Shown: positions 43,997 to 52,128, counted from the first letter of the stretch. The stretch: DNA of 64,000 nucleotides from UBA3263 sp964554665 (GCA_964554665.1 CAZKPP010000001.1:53861-117860); one strand, 5' to 3'. A program made the numbers and translations. Notes: a model not told the origin generated them from the sequence alone.

Positions 43997-44295
43997 AAAG
44001 GCCGGCGGAGCTGGCCGGCAGAGATGTAGCGTAGGGCCTTGGCCCTACGTGTAGCGGACAATACCCCCACAAAACGTTGCGAAGCCTCCCCCGAACCGCA
44101 GGCGAGTGGGGAGGCTTCGCAACGTTTATATTATATTGTTGGGTGTTGTAAATCGCGCGAACAAATTGTTCGCTCAGCTCTCCCCGCTCGCCTGGAGGCT
44201 CGGGGGAGGCTTCGCGACCATATGGGGGGTGACGTGCGCGCGGTCGTAGGGCCAAGGCCCTACGCTACCAATCCACCGACCCGCGTCCGCGGGTC
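43997..44295. repeat. Second palindromic repeat family, copy split by an insert
   Basis: Left part 43997-44049: a GCCGGC/GCCGGC hairpin (44001-44019), then a 9-bp stem CGTAGGGCC/GGCCCTACG (44030-44049). Right part 44245-44295: the same 20-bp palindrome again, then ctaccaatcc and a GACCCGCG/CGCGGGTC hairpin (44278-44295). An unsplit copy lies at 48597-48680, where the palindrome occurs once. Confidence 0.8.
44050..44244. mobile_element. Putative 195-bp non-coding insert inside the palindromic repeat
   Basis: It is bounded on both sides by the 20-bp CGTAGGGCC...GGCCCTACG palindrome, present only once in the intact copy at 48.6 kb. Inside, 44079-44113 and 44180-44215 are inverted, about 35-bp imperfect copies of each other. 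The left one also forms a perfect 20-bp stem (44072-44091/44108-44127). There is no coding potential. It looks like a MITE-like insertion with a 20-bp duplication, but a recombination product is also possible. Confidence 0.5.
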
Positions 44296-44357
44296 TTTGA
44301 CGTCCCTTTTCCCCACAAAGGCCCGCGGAGAGGGCGCACTATGGCGACCTTGCGGGG

Positions 44358-44414
44358 GCGACGGCGGCTCGCCGTCGCGCAGCGTCGAGGCATCATGTGG
44401 GCAAGCTGCCCACA
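44358..44414. repeat. Two-hairpin palindromic repeat, copy 5
   Basis: Hairpin 1 at 44358-44378 is a perfect 9-bp stem (GCGACGGCG/CGCCGTCGC, loop GCT). Compared with copy 1, both sides of the stem changed together. Hairpin 2 at 44396-44414 is TGTGGGCA/TGCCCACA, loop AGC. Confidence 0.85.
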
Positions 44415-44440
44415 CCCCCGAAACTTTGCTCGCACCGCAT

Positions 44441-44468
44441 ACAAAAAATCCCGCCGAAGCGGGATTTT
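44441..44468 (-). terminator. Intrinsic terminator of the HEPN-LRR operon
   Basis: On the minus strand the stem AATCCCGC/GCGGGATT closes a TTCG tetraloop and is followed by a T run, 19 nt after the LRR stop. The stem sequence is the same as in the terminator at 32652-32679. Confidence 0.87.
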
Positions 44469-44487
44469 CAAGGGTGTGTGTGTTTCG

Positions 44488-47400
44488 TTAGATAGCTATT
44501 TTTGCTGTCTTAGCTGCTGACTTGACGATATAAACGCCGTGGGGCAAACCCTCGGTGCTGTCGCCAACCTTGCGCCCTCGCAGGTCATAAACCTCAACCG
44601 GGCCGGCCTTAGCGGCTACCTCGTTGATGCTTGCGTTGGCAATTACGGTTACCGCGCAAGTTGCCAGGGCCTGGCCGTCGGCGCTACGAACTGTAATGAT
44701 AACTTCACCCTCGGCAATTGCGGTCAGCAGACCGTTTTCGTCGATTGAAACACATTGCGAATCAGACGAAGACCACAGCAGGTTAGGATTTGTTGCATTT
44801 GCCGGTAAAATCTCGGCTGTCAGCTGAAAGGTTTTGCCCACTTCGATGCTCAAAGATGTTTCATTCAAAATAATTTCCGATACAGGAATAATTTCAGGGA
44901 TCTCATTATTAACATAGCTCGGAACAAAAATTTCGTCGAGGTCATTCATATCCTTTGCCGTAATAGCGACAAAGCGATACCAGCAGGTCGGCGCATCTTC
45001 GTAAGCGGATACGCATTTGCGCGGAACATAAAGGTTAACACCATTATATTTCGTAAACACGTCATCAGGAGCCGAAGGAGCAGTCGTGGTTTCGGAATAT
45101 ACAGTTTCCAGAGCCTCGCAGCCGCTGAAAGCGGCGCTGCCAAGAGAAGGCGTGTTCAAGCAGATGCGCTGAAGGTTTTTGCAGTTCGCAAAGGCATTCT
45201 CGCCGATCGGAGCGCCGTCTTTAACACGCACCTGCTCCAGGAAAGAAGCTCCGGCAAAGGCGTAGGTGCCTACCGGCTCAGTGCTTTCGATAACGACGCT
45301 TGAGGCGAGTTCCGAGTCGTCGCCAACGTAGAGCCCAACCTGTTGATTGGACCGACTACTATAAAGAGGATTAGCATTAGCATTTTCAAAATTTATCCTC
45401 GCCCAAGCGTTAACATTCTCAATCTTTACCTTAGATAAGCCGCTGCACCCACTAAAGGCATCCTCACCCACAGATTCAACATAGTCTCCCATGGTTAGCA
45501 TAGTCAAACCGGTGCAACCATTGAAAGCAGACATACCGATAGACCTTACAGAGTTAGGAATAGTTATGCGCGCAAGATTCTGAATTCCCTTAAATGCATA
45601 CTCCGGTATATTCACAACTTTCTCCCCAAATACAATCGTCTCTACCGAGCCGGGGAAAGCCGAGGCATTGTCTGAGCCACAAACGGTGCAATTTCCCGCA
45701 TCGAAGAAGATTTGTTTCAGCTTTTCACAATTGCTGAAAGCCCCGTCTCTTATAGTATTTACATTCTCCGGAATGGTAATAGAAGTCAGGCCACTTAAAC
45801 CTGAAAAAGCATAAGACGGTATGTTTTTGACAGTGCTACCAATTGTGAGCTTTGTAATATTAGATGGAAATACCCGTTCTGAACTTGAACCGCATGTGGT
45901 GCAATCCTCGGCATTAAATATCAGTTCAGTCAAACCACCACACCCGCGGAAAGTATAGTAGCCTATAGAGGTAACGGAGTTGGGAATTAACACCGAGGTC
46001 AGACCGCTGCAGCCGTAGAAAGCAGAGCTGCCGATTGAGGTAACTGAGTTGGGGATGGTCACCAAGGTCAAACCACTGCATTTTTCGAAAGCAGAGTTGC
46101 CAATTGAGGTAACGGAGTTGGGGATGGTCACCGAGGTCAGGCCGCTGCACCAGGAGAAAACAGAGTTGCCGATTGAGGTCACGGAGTTGGGAATATCGAG
46201 CGAGGTAAGGCCGCTGCATCCGTAGAAAGCATAGTTGCCGATTGAGGTCACTGAGTTGGGGATGGTGACCGAGGTCAGGCCGCTGCAGTGGGAGAAAGCA
46301 GAGTTGCCGATTGAGGTCACGGAGTTGGGAATGGTCACCGAGGTAAGGCCGCTGCAGCCGTAGAAAGTATCGTCGCCAATTGAGGTAACTGAGTTGGGGA
46401 TGGTCACCGAGGTCAGACCGCTGCAGCTGTCGAAAGCATAGTTACCGATAGAGGTAACTGAGTTGGGAATGATAACCGAGGTTAAGCCGCTGCAGCCGTA
46501 GAAAGCAAAGAAACCGATAGATTCAATCGACTCAGGCACAATATATTCACCTTCAAGATTCAACGGTGCAAAACAAATCTCCTTCATTTCCGGCCCATAA
46601 ATCCAGCCATCTTCAATTATTGCGCCTTCAGGATTATAAGCCACAGTTACTCCGCTTGGGAACGGATTATTTAAGTTGTTGGGATAAGCCGACTTTTTTA
46701 AACTGTCGCAGTAGGAGAAAGCATCTTCGCCGATTGAGGTAACTGAGTTGGGGATTGTTACCGAAGTCAGACCGCTGCAGCTCCAAAAAGCATCGTTGCC
46801 GATTGAGGTAACTGAGTTAGGGATAGTCACCGAGGTCAGGCGGCTGCAGCCGTAGAAAGCATCGTCGCCGATTGAGGTAACGGAGTTGGGGATGGTCACC
46901 GAGGTCAGGCCGCTGCAGCCGTGGAAAGCATCGTCGCCAATTGAGGTTACGGAGTTGGGGATGGTTACCGAGGTCAGGCCACTGCAGCCGTAGAAAGCAG
47001 AGCTGCCGATAGAGGTAACGGAGTTGGGAATTAACACCGAGGTCAGACCGCTGCAGCCGTAGAAAGCAGAGCTGCCGATTGAGGTAACTGAGTTGGGGAT
47101 GGTCACCGAGGTCAGACCGCTGCAGCCGTAGAAAGCAGAGCTGCCGATTGAGGTAACGGAGTTACCAATGGTGACCGAGGTCAGGCCACTGCAGTAGTAG
47201 AAAGCATAGCTGCCGATTGAGGTTACGGAGTTGGGGATGGTGACCGAGGTAAGGCCGCTGCAGTGGGAGAAAGCCTTGTCTCCGATTGAGGTAACGGAGT
47301 TGGGGATGGTTACCGAGGTAAGGCCGCTGCAGCCAGAGAAAACAGAGAAATCGATAGAGGTAACTGAGTTGGGGATATTGAGCGAAGTCAAGCCGCTGCA

Positions 47401-47709
47401 GCCGGAGAAAGCATAGTTGCCGATTGAGGTCACTGAGTTGGGGATTGTTACTGAGGTCAGACCGCTGCAGCTGTCGAAAGCCCTGTTGCCGATAGAAGTT
47501 ACAGCAAAGACTTGTGAGTTAAACGTTATTTCGCTTGGGATTGTGATGTCGCCGGAATATTTTTGCGAACCGCTAACGACAGAGCAAGTTTTACCGTCGC
47601 CTGAGAAATTGTAATAGATTCCATCTATCCCAAAACCGTATGCAGAGGCAAAAAATGAGCTAAAAAATACTATTATCAGCACCCAGATTGTTTGATTAAT
47701 GTTGTTCAT
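44488..47709 (-). CDS. Large BspA-like LRR protein with Ig-like domain and sorting-like tail
   Basis: 1073 aa. Signal peptide IWVLIIVFFSSFFASAYG. About 21 near-identical 23-aa LRR_5 units (SVTSIGxxAFxxCSGLTSVTIPN) lie in two blocks, residues about 69-344 and 394-595, separated by a degenerate stretch. More divergent units follow to about residue 850. A Big_2-type Ig domain (LSIEVGKTFQLTAEILPANA) precedes a tail VYDLRGRKVGDSTEGLPHG that matches the 433-aa LRR protein. The protein is presumably exported and surface-attached, perhaps for adhesion. Its ATG overlaps the HEPN gene stop by 4 nt. Confidence 0.9.
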   Translation of the reverse strand: MNNINQTIWVLIIVFFSSFFASAYGFGIDGIYYNFSGDGKTCSVVSGSQKYSGDITIPSEITFNSQVFAVTSIGNRAFDSCSGLTSVTIPNSVTSIGNYAFSGCSGLTSLNIPNSVTSIDFSVFSGCSGLTSVTIPNSVTSIGDKAFSHCSGLTSVTIPNSVTSIGSYAFYYCSGLTSVTIGNSVTSIGSSAFYGCSGLTSVTIPNSVTSIGSSAFYGCSGLTSVLIPNSVTSIGSSAFYGCSGLTSVTIPNSVTSIGDDAFHGCSGLTSVTIPNSVTSIGDDAFYGCSRLTSVTIPNSVTSIGNDAFWSCSGLTSVTIPNSVTSIGEDAFSYCDSLKKSAYPNNLNNPFPSGVTVAYNPEGAIIEDGWIYGPEMKEICFAPLNLEGEYIVPESIESIGFFAFYGCSGLTSVIIPNSVTSIGNYAFDSCSGLTSVTIPNSVTSIGDDTFYGCSGLTSVTIPNSVTSIGNSAFSHCSGLTSVTIPNSVTSIGNYAFYGCSGLTSLDIPNSVTSIGNSVFSWCSGLTSVTIPNSVTSIGNSAFEKCSGLTLVTIPNSVTSIGSSAFYGCSGLTSVLIPNSVTSIGYYTFRGCGGLTELIFNAEDCTTCGSSSERVFPSNITKLTIGSTVKNIPSYAFSGLSGLTSITIPENVNTIRDGAFSNCEKLKQIFFDAGNCTVCGSDNASAFPGSVETIVFGEKVVNIPEYAFKGIQNLARITIPNSVRSIGMSAFNGCTGLTMLTMGDYVESVGEDAFSGCSGLSKVKIENVNAWARINFENANANPLYSSRSNQQVGLYVGDDSELASSVVIESTEPVGTYAFAGASFLEQVRVKDGAPIGENAFANCKNLQRICLNTPSLGSAAFSGCEALETVYSETTTAPSAPDDVFTKYNGVNLYVPRKCVSAYEDAPTCWYRFVAITAKDMNDLDEIFVPSYVNNEIPEIIPVSEIILNETSLSIEVGKTFQLTAEILPANATNPNLLWSSSDSQCVSIDENGLLTAIAEGEVIITVRSADGQALATCAVTVIANASINEVAAKAGPVEVYDLRGRKVGDSTEGLPHGVYIVKSAAKTAKIAI
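45925..46530 (-). repeat. 69-bp coding tandem repeats, block 2 of the large LRR gene
   Basis: About nine 69-bp units encode 23-aa LRRs, many differing by only a few bases (core phrase on the plus strand: ttgaggtaacggagttgggg). Confidence 0.85.
46678..47505 (-). repeat. 69-bp coding tandem repeats, block 1 of the large LRR gene
   Basis: Twelve consecutive 69-bp units; units 6-8 encode almost the same 23 residues (SVTSIGSSAFYGCSGLTSV). Base-level similarity implies recent expansion or ongoing gene conversion. Confidence 0.87.
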
Positions 47710-48188
47710 TTCTTTTTAGGTTTTGAATATTTCTTTTTCTTTTCTTCGATAGTTAGATTGTGCATTCCTCGTATTGTTTCAATCAGTTCCTTCAATACCG
47801 AAAATGGCAGCCTGGTTTTTAGCTTTAGCTTCCCTTTCCAGTAATTTTCAATGCATACCATGTTGCCATTCTCTAATATCTGAATTTTATTATGTGCAAA
47901 AGCATTACGAAGATGATACAGCAACGAGAGACCTGTGTTATTCTTGGTGTTATTGACATATAATTCGTATTTGCAATTAGGGCAATTGGTATTTATGTCC
48001 GTTTTAAGAAAGAGAACAAGATTGCCCTTTCGATCTAATTGTCCTAAAAAGCGTTTAATTTCAGAGGATTTAAAATCCTTTATAACTTTATTTTGTTCAG
48101 GGCTTTCCCATAAAGTTAGGATTCCATAGAAAAACTCTAATTTAGCACCGGTTAGTGTAGGTACAGGACTTCGAGTGTCAACTTTCAT
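47706..48188 (-). CDS. HEPN-like small protein with RxxxxH motif
   Basis: 160 aa from the ATG at 48188. A GTG at 48215 is in frame but falls inside the conserved end of the leader RNA. The protein is helical and Lys-rich. LLYHLRNAFAHNKI (residues 89-102) has Arg94 and His99 in the RxxxxH spacing used by HEPN ribonucleases and by non-catalytic HEPN relatives. A CPNC pair (69-72) may bind metal. The C-terminus is a run of Lys. Codon and base use are AT-rich compared with flanking operons, hinting at transfer. It is the first gene after leader RNA B, and its TGA overlaps the LRR ATG (ATGA). Function unknown; an RNase is only inference. Confidence 0.68.
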   Translation of the reverse strand: MKVDTRSPVPTLTGAKLEFFYGILTLWESPEQNKVIKDFKSSEIKRFLGQLDRKGNLVLFLKTDINTNCPNCKYELYVNNTKNNTGLSLLYHLRNAFAHNKIQILENGNMVCIENYWKGKLKLKTRLPFSVLKELIETIRGMHNLTIEEKKKKYSKPKKK

Positions 48189-48508
48189 GCTTATAGGTGT
48201 TGCCGCGGGGCCCACTTCGTTGGCTATTAAGTGATTAGCAAAGAAAAAAGCGCGAGGACCTTATCTTTCTGCCCGTTCTGCTACTTGAGGCCTTCGCATT
48301 GCCCGGTAAAGTAGAACGAACAGAGTTGGAGCCTCACGCGGATACACGTATATAACCACGGCAGGCGCCTATCTCTGTCTCATTCTTGACTTTACCTAAA
48401 GTTTGCGAAGTTTCAAGTAGCCAAGAAAGAGCGTTAGATAAACGCTTTCAAAAATATGTCGGTGCAAACCCACCCTCGTGCCCGCGACCGGGCTCCGTTG
48501 GCGGTCTG
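48189..48508 (-). ncRNA. Structured leader RNA B upstream of the HEPN-LRR operon
   Basis: Homologue of leader A (34004-34368). Stems in plus-strand coordinates: P1 48486-48490/48502-48506; P2 48430-48435/48441-48446; P3 48271-48279/48313-48321 (two G.U in RNA), with inner stem 48282-48286/48309-48313. P2, P3 and the inner stem differ in sequence from A yet still pair. The terminal loop GGCAATGCG and the 3' block with GCCAACGA and CCGCGGCA are kept. It ends about 10-15 nt before the ATG at 48188. Confidence 0.68.
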
Positions 48509-48514
48509 CGGTGG

Positions 48515-48543
48515 CAAAGATACGAAATAATTTTGAATTGGGA
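48515..48543 (-). promoter_or_regulatory. Promoter of leader RNA B
   Basis: The minus strand has TATCTTTG (48522-48515), an exact TAnnTTTG match, preceded by AATTCAAAATTATTTC as in the leader A promoter. Confidence 0.65.
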
Positions 48544-48596
48544 AGGTTGAAGGTTGAAATTTTTGCCTTATCGCAAATTTAGGGACGACATCCCGC

Positions 48597-48680
48597 AAAG
48601 GCCGGCGGAGCTGGCCGGCAGAGATGTAGCGTAGGGCCTCGGCCCTACGCTACCAATCCCCCGACCCGCATCCGCGGGTC
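48597..48680. repeat. Second palindromic repeat family, intact copy
   Basis: Three hairpins in a row: GCCGGC/GCCGGC (48601-48619), CGTAGGGCC/GGCCCTACG (48630-48649) and GACCCGC/GCGGGTC (48663-48680). The copy at 43997-44295 has the same parts but is split. Confidence 0.82.
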
Positions 48681-48710
48681 TTTGTCCGCCCCGCAGGCGC
48701 GTCGTTGTTA

Positions 48711-48729
48711 TGTGGGCAAGCTGCCCACA
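48711..48729. repeat. Palindromic repeat, copy 6 (hairpin 2 only)
   Basis: TGTGGGCA/TGCCCACA with loop AGC, preceded by gcgcgtcgttgtta. It lies 24 nt beyond the 3' end of the DUF4249 gene and follows the second-family repeat directly. Confidence 0.8.
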
Positions 48730-48753
48730 CTCCCGGGGATGCTGTCTCAAGGG

Positions 48754-49542
48754 TCAGGCGTGGGGGATGGAGGCGGGGTCGAAGGTGAGGGAGGTTTGGG
48801 CGGGGGTGGTGGCGAGGAAGTAGCCGAGCACGCGAGGGCCGGAGAAGAGTTTGGTGCCGTTAGAGTCGTTGGCAATGGTTTCGAGGTAGTCGTACATGGC
48901 CCGGGAGGTGCGGCAGACGCTGATGGTTACTACGTCGCCCGGCTTGAGCGCGTCTTCGTCGTCGGGGTCGGGGTTTTGCCGCGATATCATGTTGACGTAT
49001 GAACAGATTCCGCCGGCGGCTATGCGGTCGTCGGCTTCGCTCCACGATAGTATCTTTCCGTTGCGGTAGACTCTCACCCAGTAGCATTCGCCCGGGGTGT
49101 CGCCGTCGAGATATTCGGCCTGAAGCACGGCGACTTCATCGTAGGGCATGGAAATCCAGGCGAAGCGGGCGTCGATAATCTCGGTGGGCCCATACATCTG
49201 AGTGTCGGCGGTGTATTGCTCGCCGTTGCGTTCAACGGTGAGGCGATAGGTGTGGCCTTCAACTCCCGGTGTGGGGTTGACGAAATAGTTGTCGCCGTCG
49301 GGTTCGAGGGTCACGGTTTCGCCGTCGGTGAGGTCGGTAAGGGTTACGATGGCGTCGGTGAGCCTGGCGGTGTTCATCGGCTCATCCATAGGAGTGGTCA
49401 GGGTTATTGCGACTTTGGCACCCTCTGGGGTGAGGTTCGCTTCGATAACCGTTAGGGGTTCGATGTCGAGATATTCAAACTCGATGTTGCGCGAACATGA
49501 AATCGCCAGCAGGGCCGTCAGGAGGATATATATCGGTTTCAT
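48754..49542 (-). CDS. DUF4249 outer-membrane lipoprotein
   Basis: 262 aa. Signal peptide with lipobox LTALLAISC, then NIEFEYLDIEPLTVIEANLT, typical of DUF4249, followed by Ig-like beta strands (TVEANGEQ-type phrases such as LTVERNGEQYTADTQ). The family pairs with TonB-dependent receptors, as here: it overlaps the receptor gene by 1 nt. By analogy it may be a surface substrate-binding partner; substrate unknown. Confidence 0.87.
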   Translation of the reverse strand: MKPIYILLTALLAISCSRNIEFEYLDIEPLTVIEANLTPEGAKVAITLTTPMDEPMNTARLTDAIVTLTDLTDGETVTLEPDGDNYFVNPTPGVEGHTYRLTVERNGEQYTADTQMYGPTEIIDARFAWISMPYDEVAVLQAEYLDGDTPGECYWVRVYRNGKILSWSEADDRIAAGGICSYVNMISRQNPDPDDEDALKPGDVVTISVCRTSRAMYDYLETIANDSNGTKLFSGPRVLGYFLATTPAQTSLTFDPASIPHA

Positions 49543-51590
49543 TAGAATTTCAGGGTATAGGAAACGGAGGGAATTACGGGATACATAGCCTGCAGAACGG
49601 CTTGGGTTCCGGAGGGCGACGTGGGGTCGTCGGTGAAGTAAACTATGTAGGGGTTATATCGGCAATATAGGTTATAGAATCCGAAGGCCCATTCGTAGGT
49701 GAAGCGGCGCCCTTGATGGGTATATTTGGCGGAGATGTCGAGGCGGTGGGTCGGCGGGGTTTTGTAGGCGTTTCGCTGCGAGTAGTAATAGCAGGTAACG
49801 TCGGCGATTTCATATTTTACATCGGGCGCGGTTAAGGGTGTTCCCGACAGGAAAATCCAAGATGCCGACATGCTCCACTTGGAGTTGAAGTGATACATGG
49901 CGGCTATCGAGAGGTCGTGGCGGCGGTCGTTGTTGGAGTTATACCATCTGTTGTCGTTGATGCCGTTGATTTGGGTTTGGGTTTTCGACAGGGTGTAGGC
50001 AATCCAGCCGGTGAGTTTACCGGTGTTTTTGCGAATCATGATTTCGGCGCCGTAGCTGCGGCCGCGACCGCCGCGGATAATGCTTTCGAGGGCTATATCG
50101 GAAAATATGCCTCGGCCGTCGAGAAAGTCGTAAACATTCTTGATCGTGCGGTAATATCCTTCGATCGACCAGTCGAATGCGCCGGAGGCGGTCATGCCGA
50201 AATAGCCCAAAGAGTATTGTGATGAGCGTTCGGGTTTAACCAATGCCGAGGTCAGGGCAAAGCGGTCGAAGGGTAGGGAGGTTGACGAACCGCGCAGGGC
50301 GTGGATGTTTTGCGAGCTGATGCCGTAGCCCGCCTTGAGGTTATGGTTGGGGGAGATGTTGAATTTCAGGCTTGCGCGCGGCTCAATGCCGAAGTATGTC
50401 TTGGCTCCGAACTCGGCCGGCACGTTTAGGATTGATTCGAAGCGATGGAATTTTGAGGCGGCGGGGACGGAAGAGATGTTGAAACGTGCGCCGGCGGAGA
50501 GCACGAAGCGGTCGGCAAAGTTGCCGGAGTAGTCGGCCCAAAGGGAGTTGACCCAGAGCGAGCGACATTCGAGCTCCGAGCGGTCGTTGAGCTTCCACTC
50601 GGCCGATTTTACGCGCAGAAATTCAGAGCGCACGCCCGCTTCCAGCGAGTGGTTGCTGTTAGCCTGCCAGCGAAATTTTTCGTTTATGGAATAGGTTTTT
50701 ATGTAGGTGTGCATTGACTGGTCGAGATTCATTATGTCCATATCCATAATCGGGGCATAAGAATTCAGGGAGGCGGTGGTGGTGAAGGTCACAGCCTCGG
50801 AGGGGCGTGCCTGCCAGTTTATGGCGCCGCCGATGTTGCCCCATTTCATACCCATAACCTCTTTTATAGACATGTTGTCGCGACTCATGAAAAATGAGGC
50901 GTCAACAATGTTGCGCGAATTTGGAGTGAAGCGCAGTTTGGCCGAAACATCATAGAAGTGCATGATTGTTGACCGATATTTCGGAACTAATTGCAGAAAG
51001 GCGTCGACGTAGGAGCGGCGGGCATTAACGGCAAACGACAGTTTGTTTTTAACAATAGGTCCTTCGGCTTTGATTTTGGCGGCTAAAAGGCCAACGGTCA
51101 GAGCACCGTGGTAGGTAGTCATGTCGCCGGGGGCCAGGGCTGTTTCGAGCACCGAAGAGGCCGCTTCGCCATAGCCGGGCGGAAAGGGGCCTTTATAGAT
51201 GGTTGCGGAGGCGATGGCCTGGTCGTTGAAGGTCGAGAAGATGCCCATAACGTGGGCCGGATTATAGAGCGAAATGCCGTCGAGAGTGACGAGATTTTGC
51301 GAGGCGGTGCCGCCGCGCACTTCGAAGCCGCCACCGCCTTCGCCCTCGCTGCGCACCCCGGGGAGCAAGGTTATGGAGCGGATAATATCCGCTTCGCCGC
51401 CAAACGAAGGTAGCTCGGCGAATTTGGCCAGTTCCAGGCGTTCAACGCCAATACGCTGGGTGCGTATGCGCTGCTGCGCCGAGCTGGCGGTTACCACCAC
51501 CTCGTTAAGGCGTCCGCCGTCAAGCGAATCAGCCGGAGCTTTGCACACCGAGCCGGCCAAAAGAATCGGAAGAAGTGATGAAAGAGTCAT
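49542..51590 (-). CDS. TonB-dependent outer-membrane receptor
   Basis: 682 aa. Signal peptide at the start (LSSLLPILLAGSVCKAPADS). The plug domain begins LNEVVVTASSAQQRIRTQRI and contains IIRSITLLPGVRSEGEGGGG and FEVRGGTASQNLVTLDGISL. A 22-strand barrel follows and ends in Phe. It lacks the N-terminal CarboxypepD-like domain found in many Bacteroidetes receptors. It transports an unknown ligand with the adjacent DUF4249 lipoprotein. It overlaps the GNAT gene by 4 nt. Confidence 0.93.
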   Translation of the reverse strand: MTLSSLLPILLAGSVCKAPADSLDGGRLNEVVVTASSAQQRIRTQRIGVERLELAKFAELPSFGGEADIIRSITLLPGVRSEGEGGGGFEVRGGTASQNLVTLDGISLYNPAHVMGIFSTFNDQAIASATIYKGPFPPGYGEAASSVLETALAPGDMTTYHGALTVGLLAAKIKAEGPIVKNKLSFAVNARRSYVDAFLQLVPKYRSTIMHFYDVSAKLRFTPNSRNIVDASFFMSRDNMSIKEVMGMKWGNIGGAINWQARPSEAVTFTTTASLNSYAPIMDMDIMNLDQSMHTYIKTYSINEKFRWQANSNHSLEAGVRSEFLRVKSAEWKLNDRSELECRSLWVNSLWADYSGNFADRFVLSAGARFNISSVPAASKFHRFESILNVPAEFGAKTYFGIEPRASLKFNISPNHNLKAGYGISSQNIHALRGSSTSLPFDRFALTSALVKPERSSQYSLGYFGMTASGAFDWSIEGYYRTIKNVYDFLDGRGIFSDIALESIIRGGRGRSYGAEIMIRKNTGKLTGWIAYTLSKTQTQINGINDNRWYNSNNDRRHDLSIAAMYHFNSKWSMSASWIFLSGTPLTAPDVKYEIADVTCYYYSQRNAYKTPPTHRLDISAKYTHQGRRFTYEWAFGFYNLYCRYNPYIVYFTDDPTSPSGTQAVLQAMYPVIPSVSYTLKF

Positions 51591-52126
51591 AGCCGGGAAT
51601 AGTGGAGCATTTTTTCGCCAAAGAATGAGCGCTCGCCAACAACCCTGAAGCCGAGATTTTCATATAGGCTGGCTGCCGACAGATTGGTTTTGGAGCAGAG
51701 CAACCCGGGGCGGAGGTTTTCGGGGGCACGGTCAATTGCGGCGTTGATGAGCATTGTGGCGATTCCGCGCCCGCGATATTCCGGAAAAACGGCGAGTGAG
51801 TCGAGATACCATTCGCCCGGCTCGGTTTCGTCGGCAACGGGGCCGATTTTGCGGCCGAACTCTTTGTGGAACCGCTCGAAAAACCGTTCACGCAGCTCGG
51901 CGAGTCGGCCGCCGTCGTAGGCAACGATTATGCCGGCAATTTCGCCGTTGTCGTCAACGGCCTTGAGCGCATTGCGGTAACTATATTGAGAGTCAGGGCG
52001 TTCAGCAAGCTCCATGAAGATGCTGCTCCATGTTTCTTGAGGGTTGAAATCAAGATGCAGGGCCATCATGATTGCTCGGGCTATATGGCGGGCATCGTCG
52101 GGCGAACAATTTTTTATTGAAATCAT
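51587..52126 (-). CDS. GNAT-family N-acetyltransferase
   Basis: 179 aa. The acetyl-CoA motif A reads LAVFPEYRGRGIATMLINAA (about residues 113-132); GLLCSKTNLSAASLYENLGF is motif B. Substrate not readable. It is the first gene of a run with the TonB receptor and DUF4249 genes (4-nt overlap), and a TAACTTTG box ends only 4 nt before its ATG, so it may be made from a leaderless mRNA. Confidence 0.88.
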   Translation of the reverse strand: MISIKNCSPDDARHIARAIMMALHLDFNPQETWSSIFMELAERPDSQYSYRNALKAVDDNGEIAGIIVAYDGGRLAELRERFFERFHKEFGRKIGPVADETEPGEWYLDSLAVFPEYRGRGIATMLINAAIDRAPENLRPGLLCSKTNLSAASLYENLGFRVVGERSFFGEKMLHYSRL

Positions 52127-52128
52127 AA

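Larger units (their letters stand above)
43910..44487. other. Repeat-dense gap between the imelysin-like gene and the large LRR gene
   Basis: 578 bp with no credible gene. It contains two copies of the two-hairpin repeat (43934-43991, 44358-44414), the two halves of a second repeat family (43997-44049 and 44245-44295), a 195-bp insert between those halves (44050-44244), and the LRR gene's terminator (44441-44468). Frames that cross it follow the palindromes and have no homology I recognise. Confidence 0.75.

Noticed and set aside
44039..44491. 150-aa plus frame across the repeat cluster
   Set aside because: It runs through hairpins and the LRR terminator, ends in the LRR gene, and contains repeat-derived phrases only.
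46678..47505. CRISPR-like or satellite array from 69-bp periodicity
   Set aside because: Units are coding, in frame, with no alternating unique spacers; they encode LRRs.
48189..48215. GTG start adding nine residues to the HEPN-like protein
   Set aside because: These bases belong to the conserved 3' block of the leader RNA; the ATG at 48188 is the better start.
48189..48508. tmRNA, RNase P RNA, 6S RNA or cobalamin riboswitch as identity of the leaders
   Set aside because: The tag-frame and tRNA-like ends of tmRNA, the universal GAGGAAAGUC-type core of RNase P RNA, the long open-bubble hairpin of 6S and the B12 box are not visible in either copy or strand.
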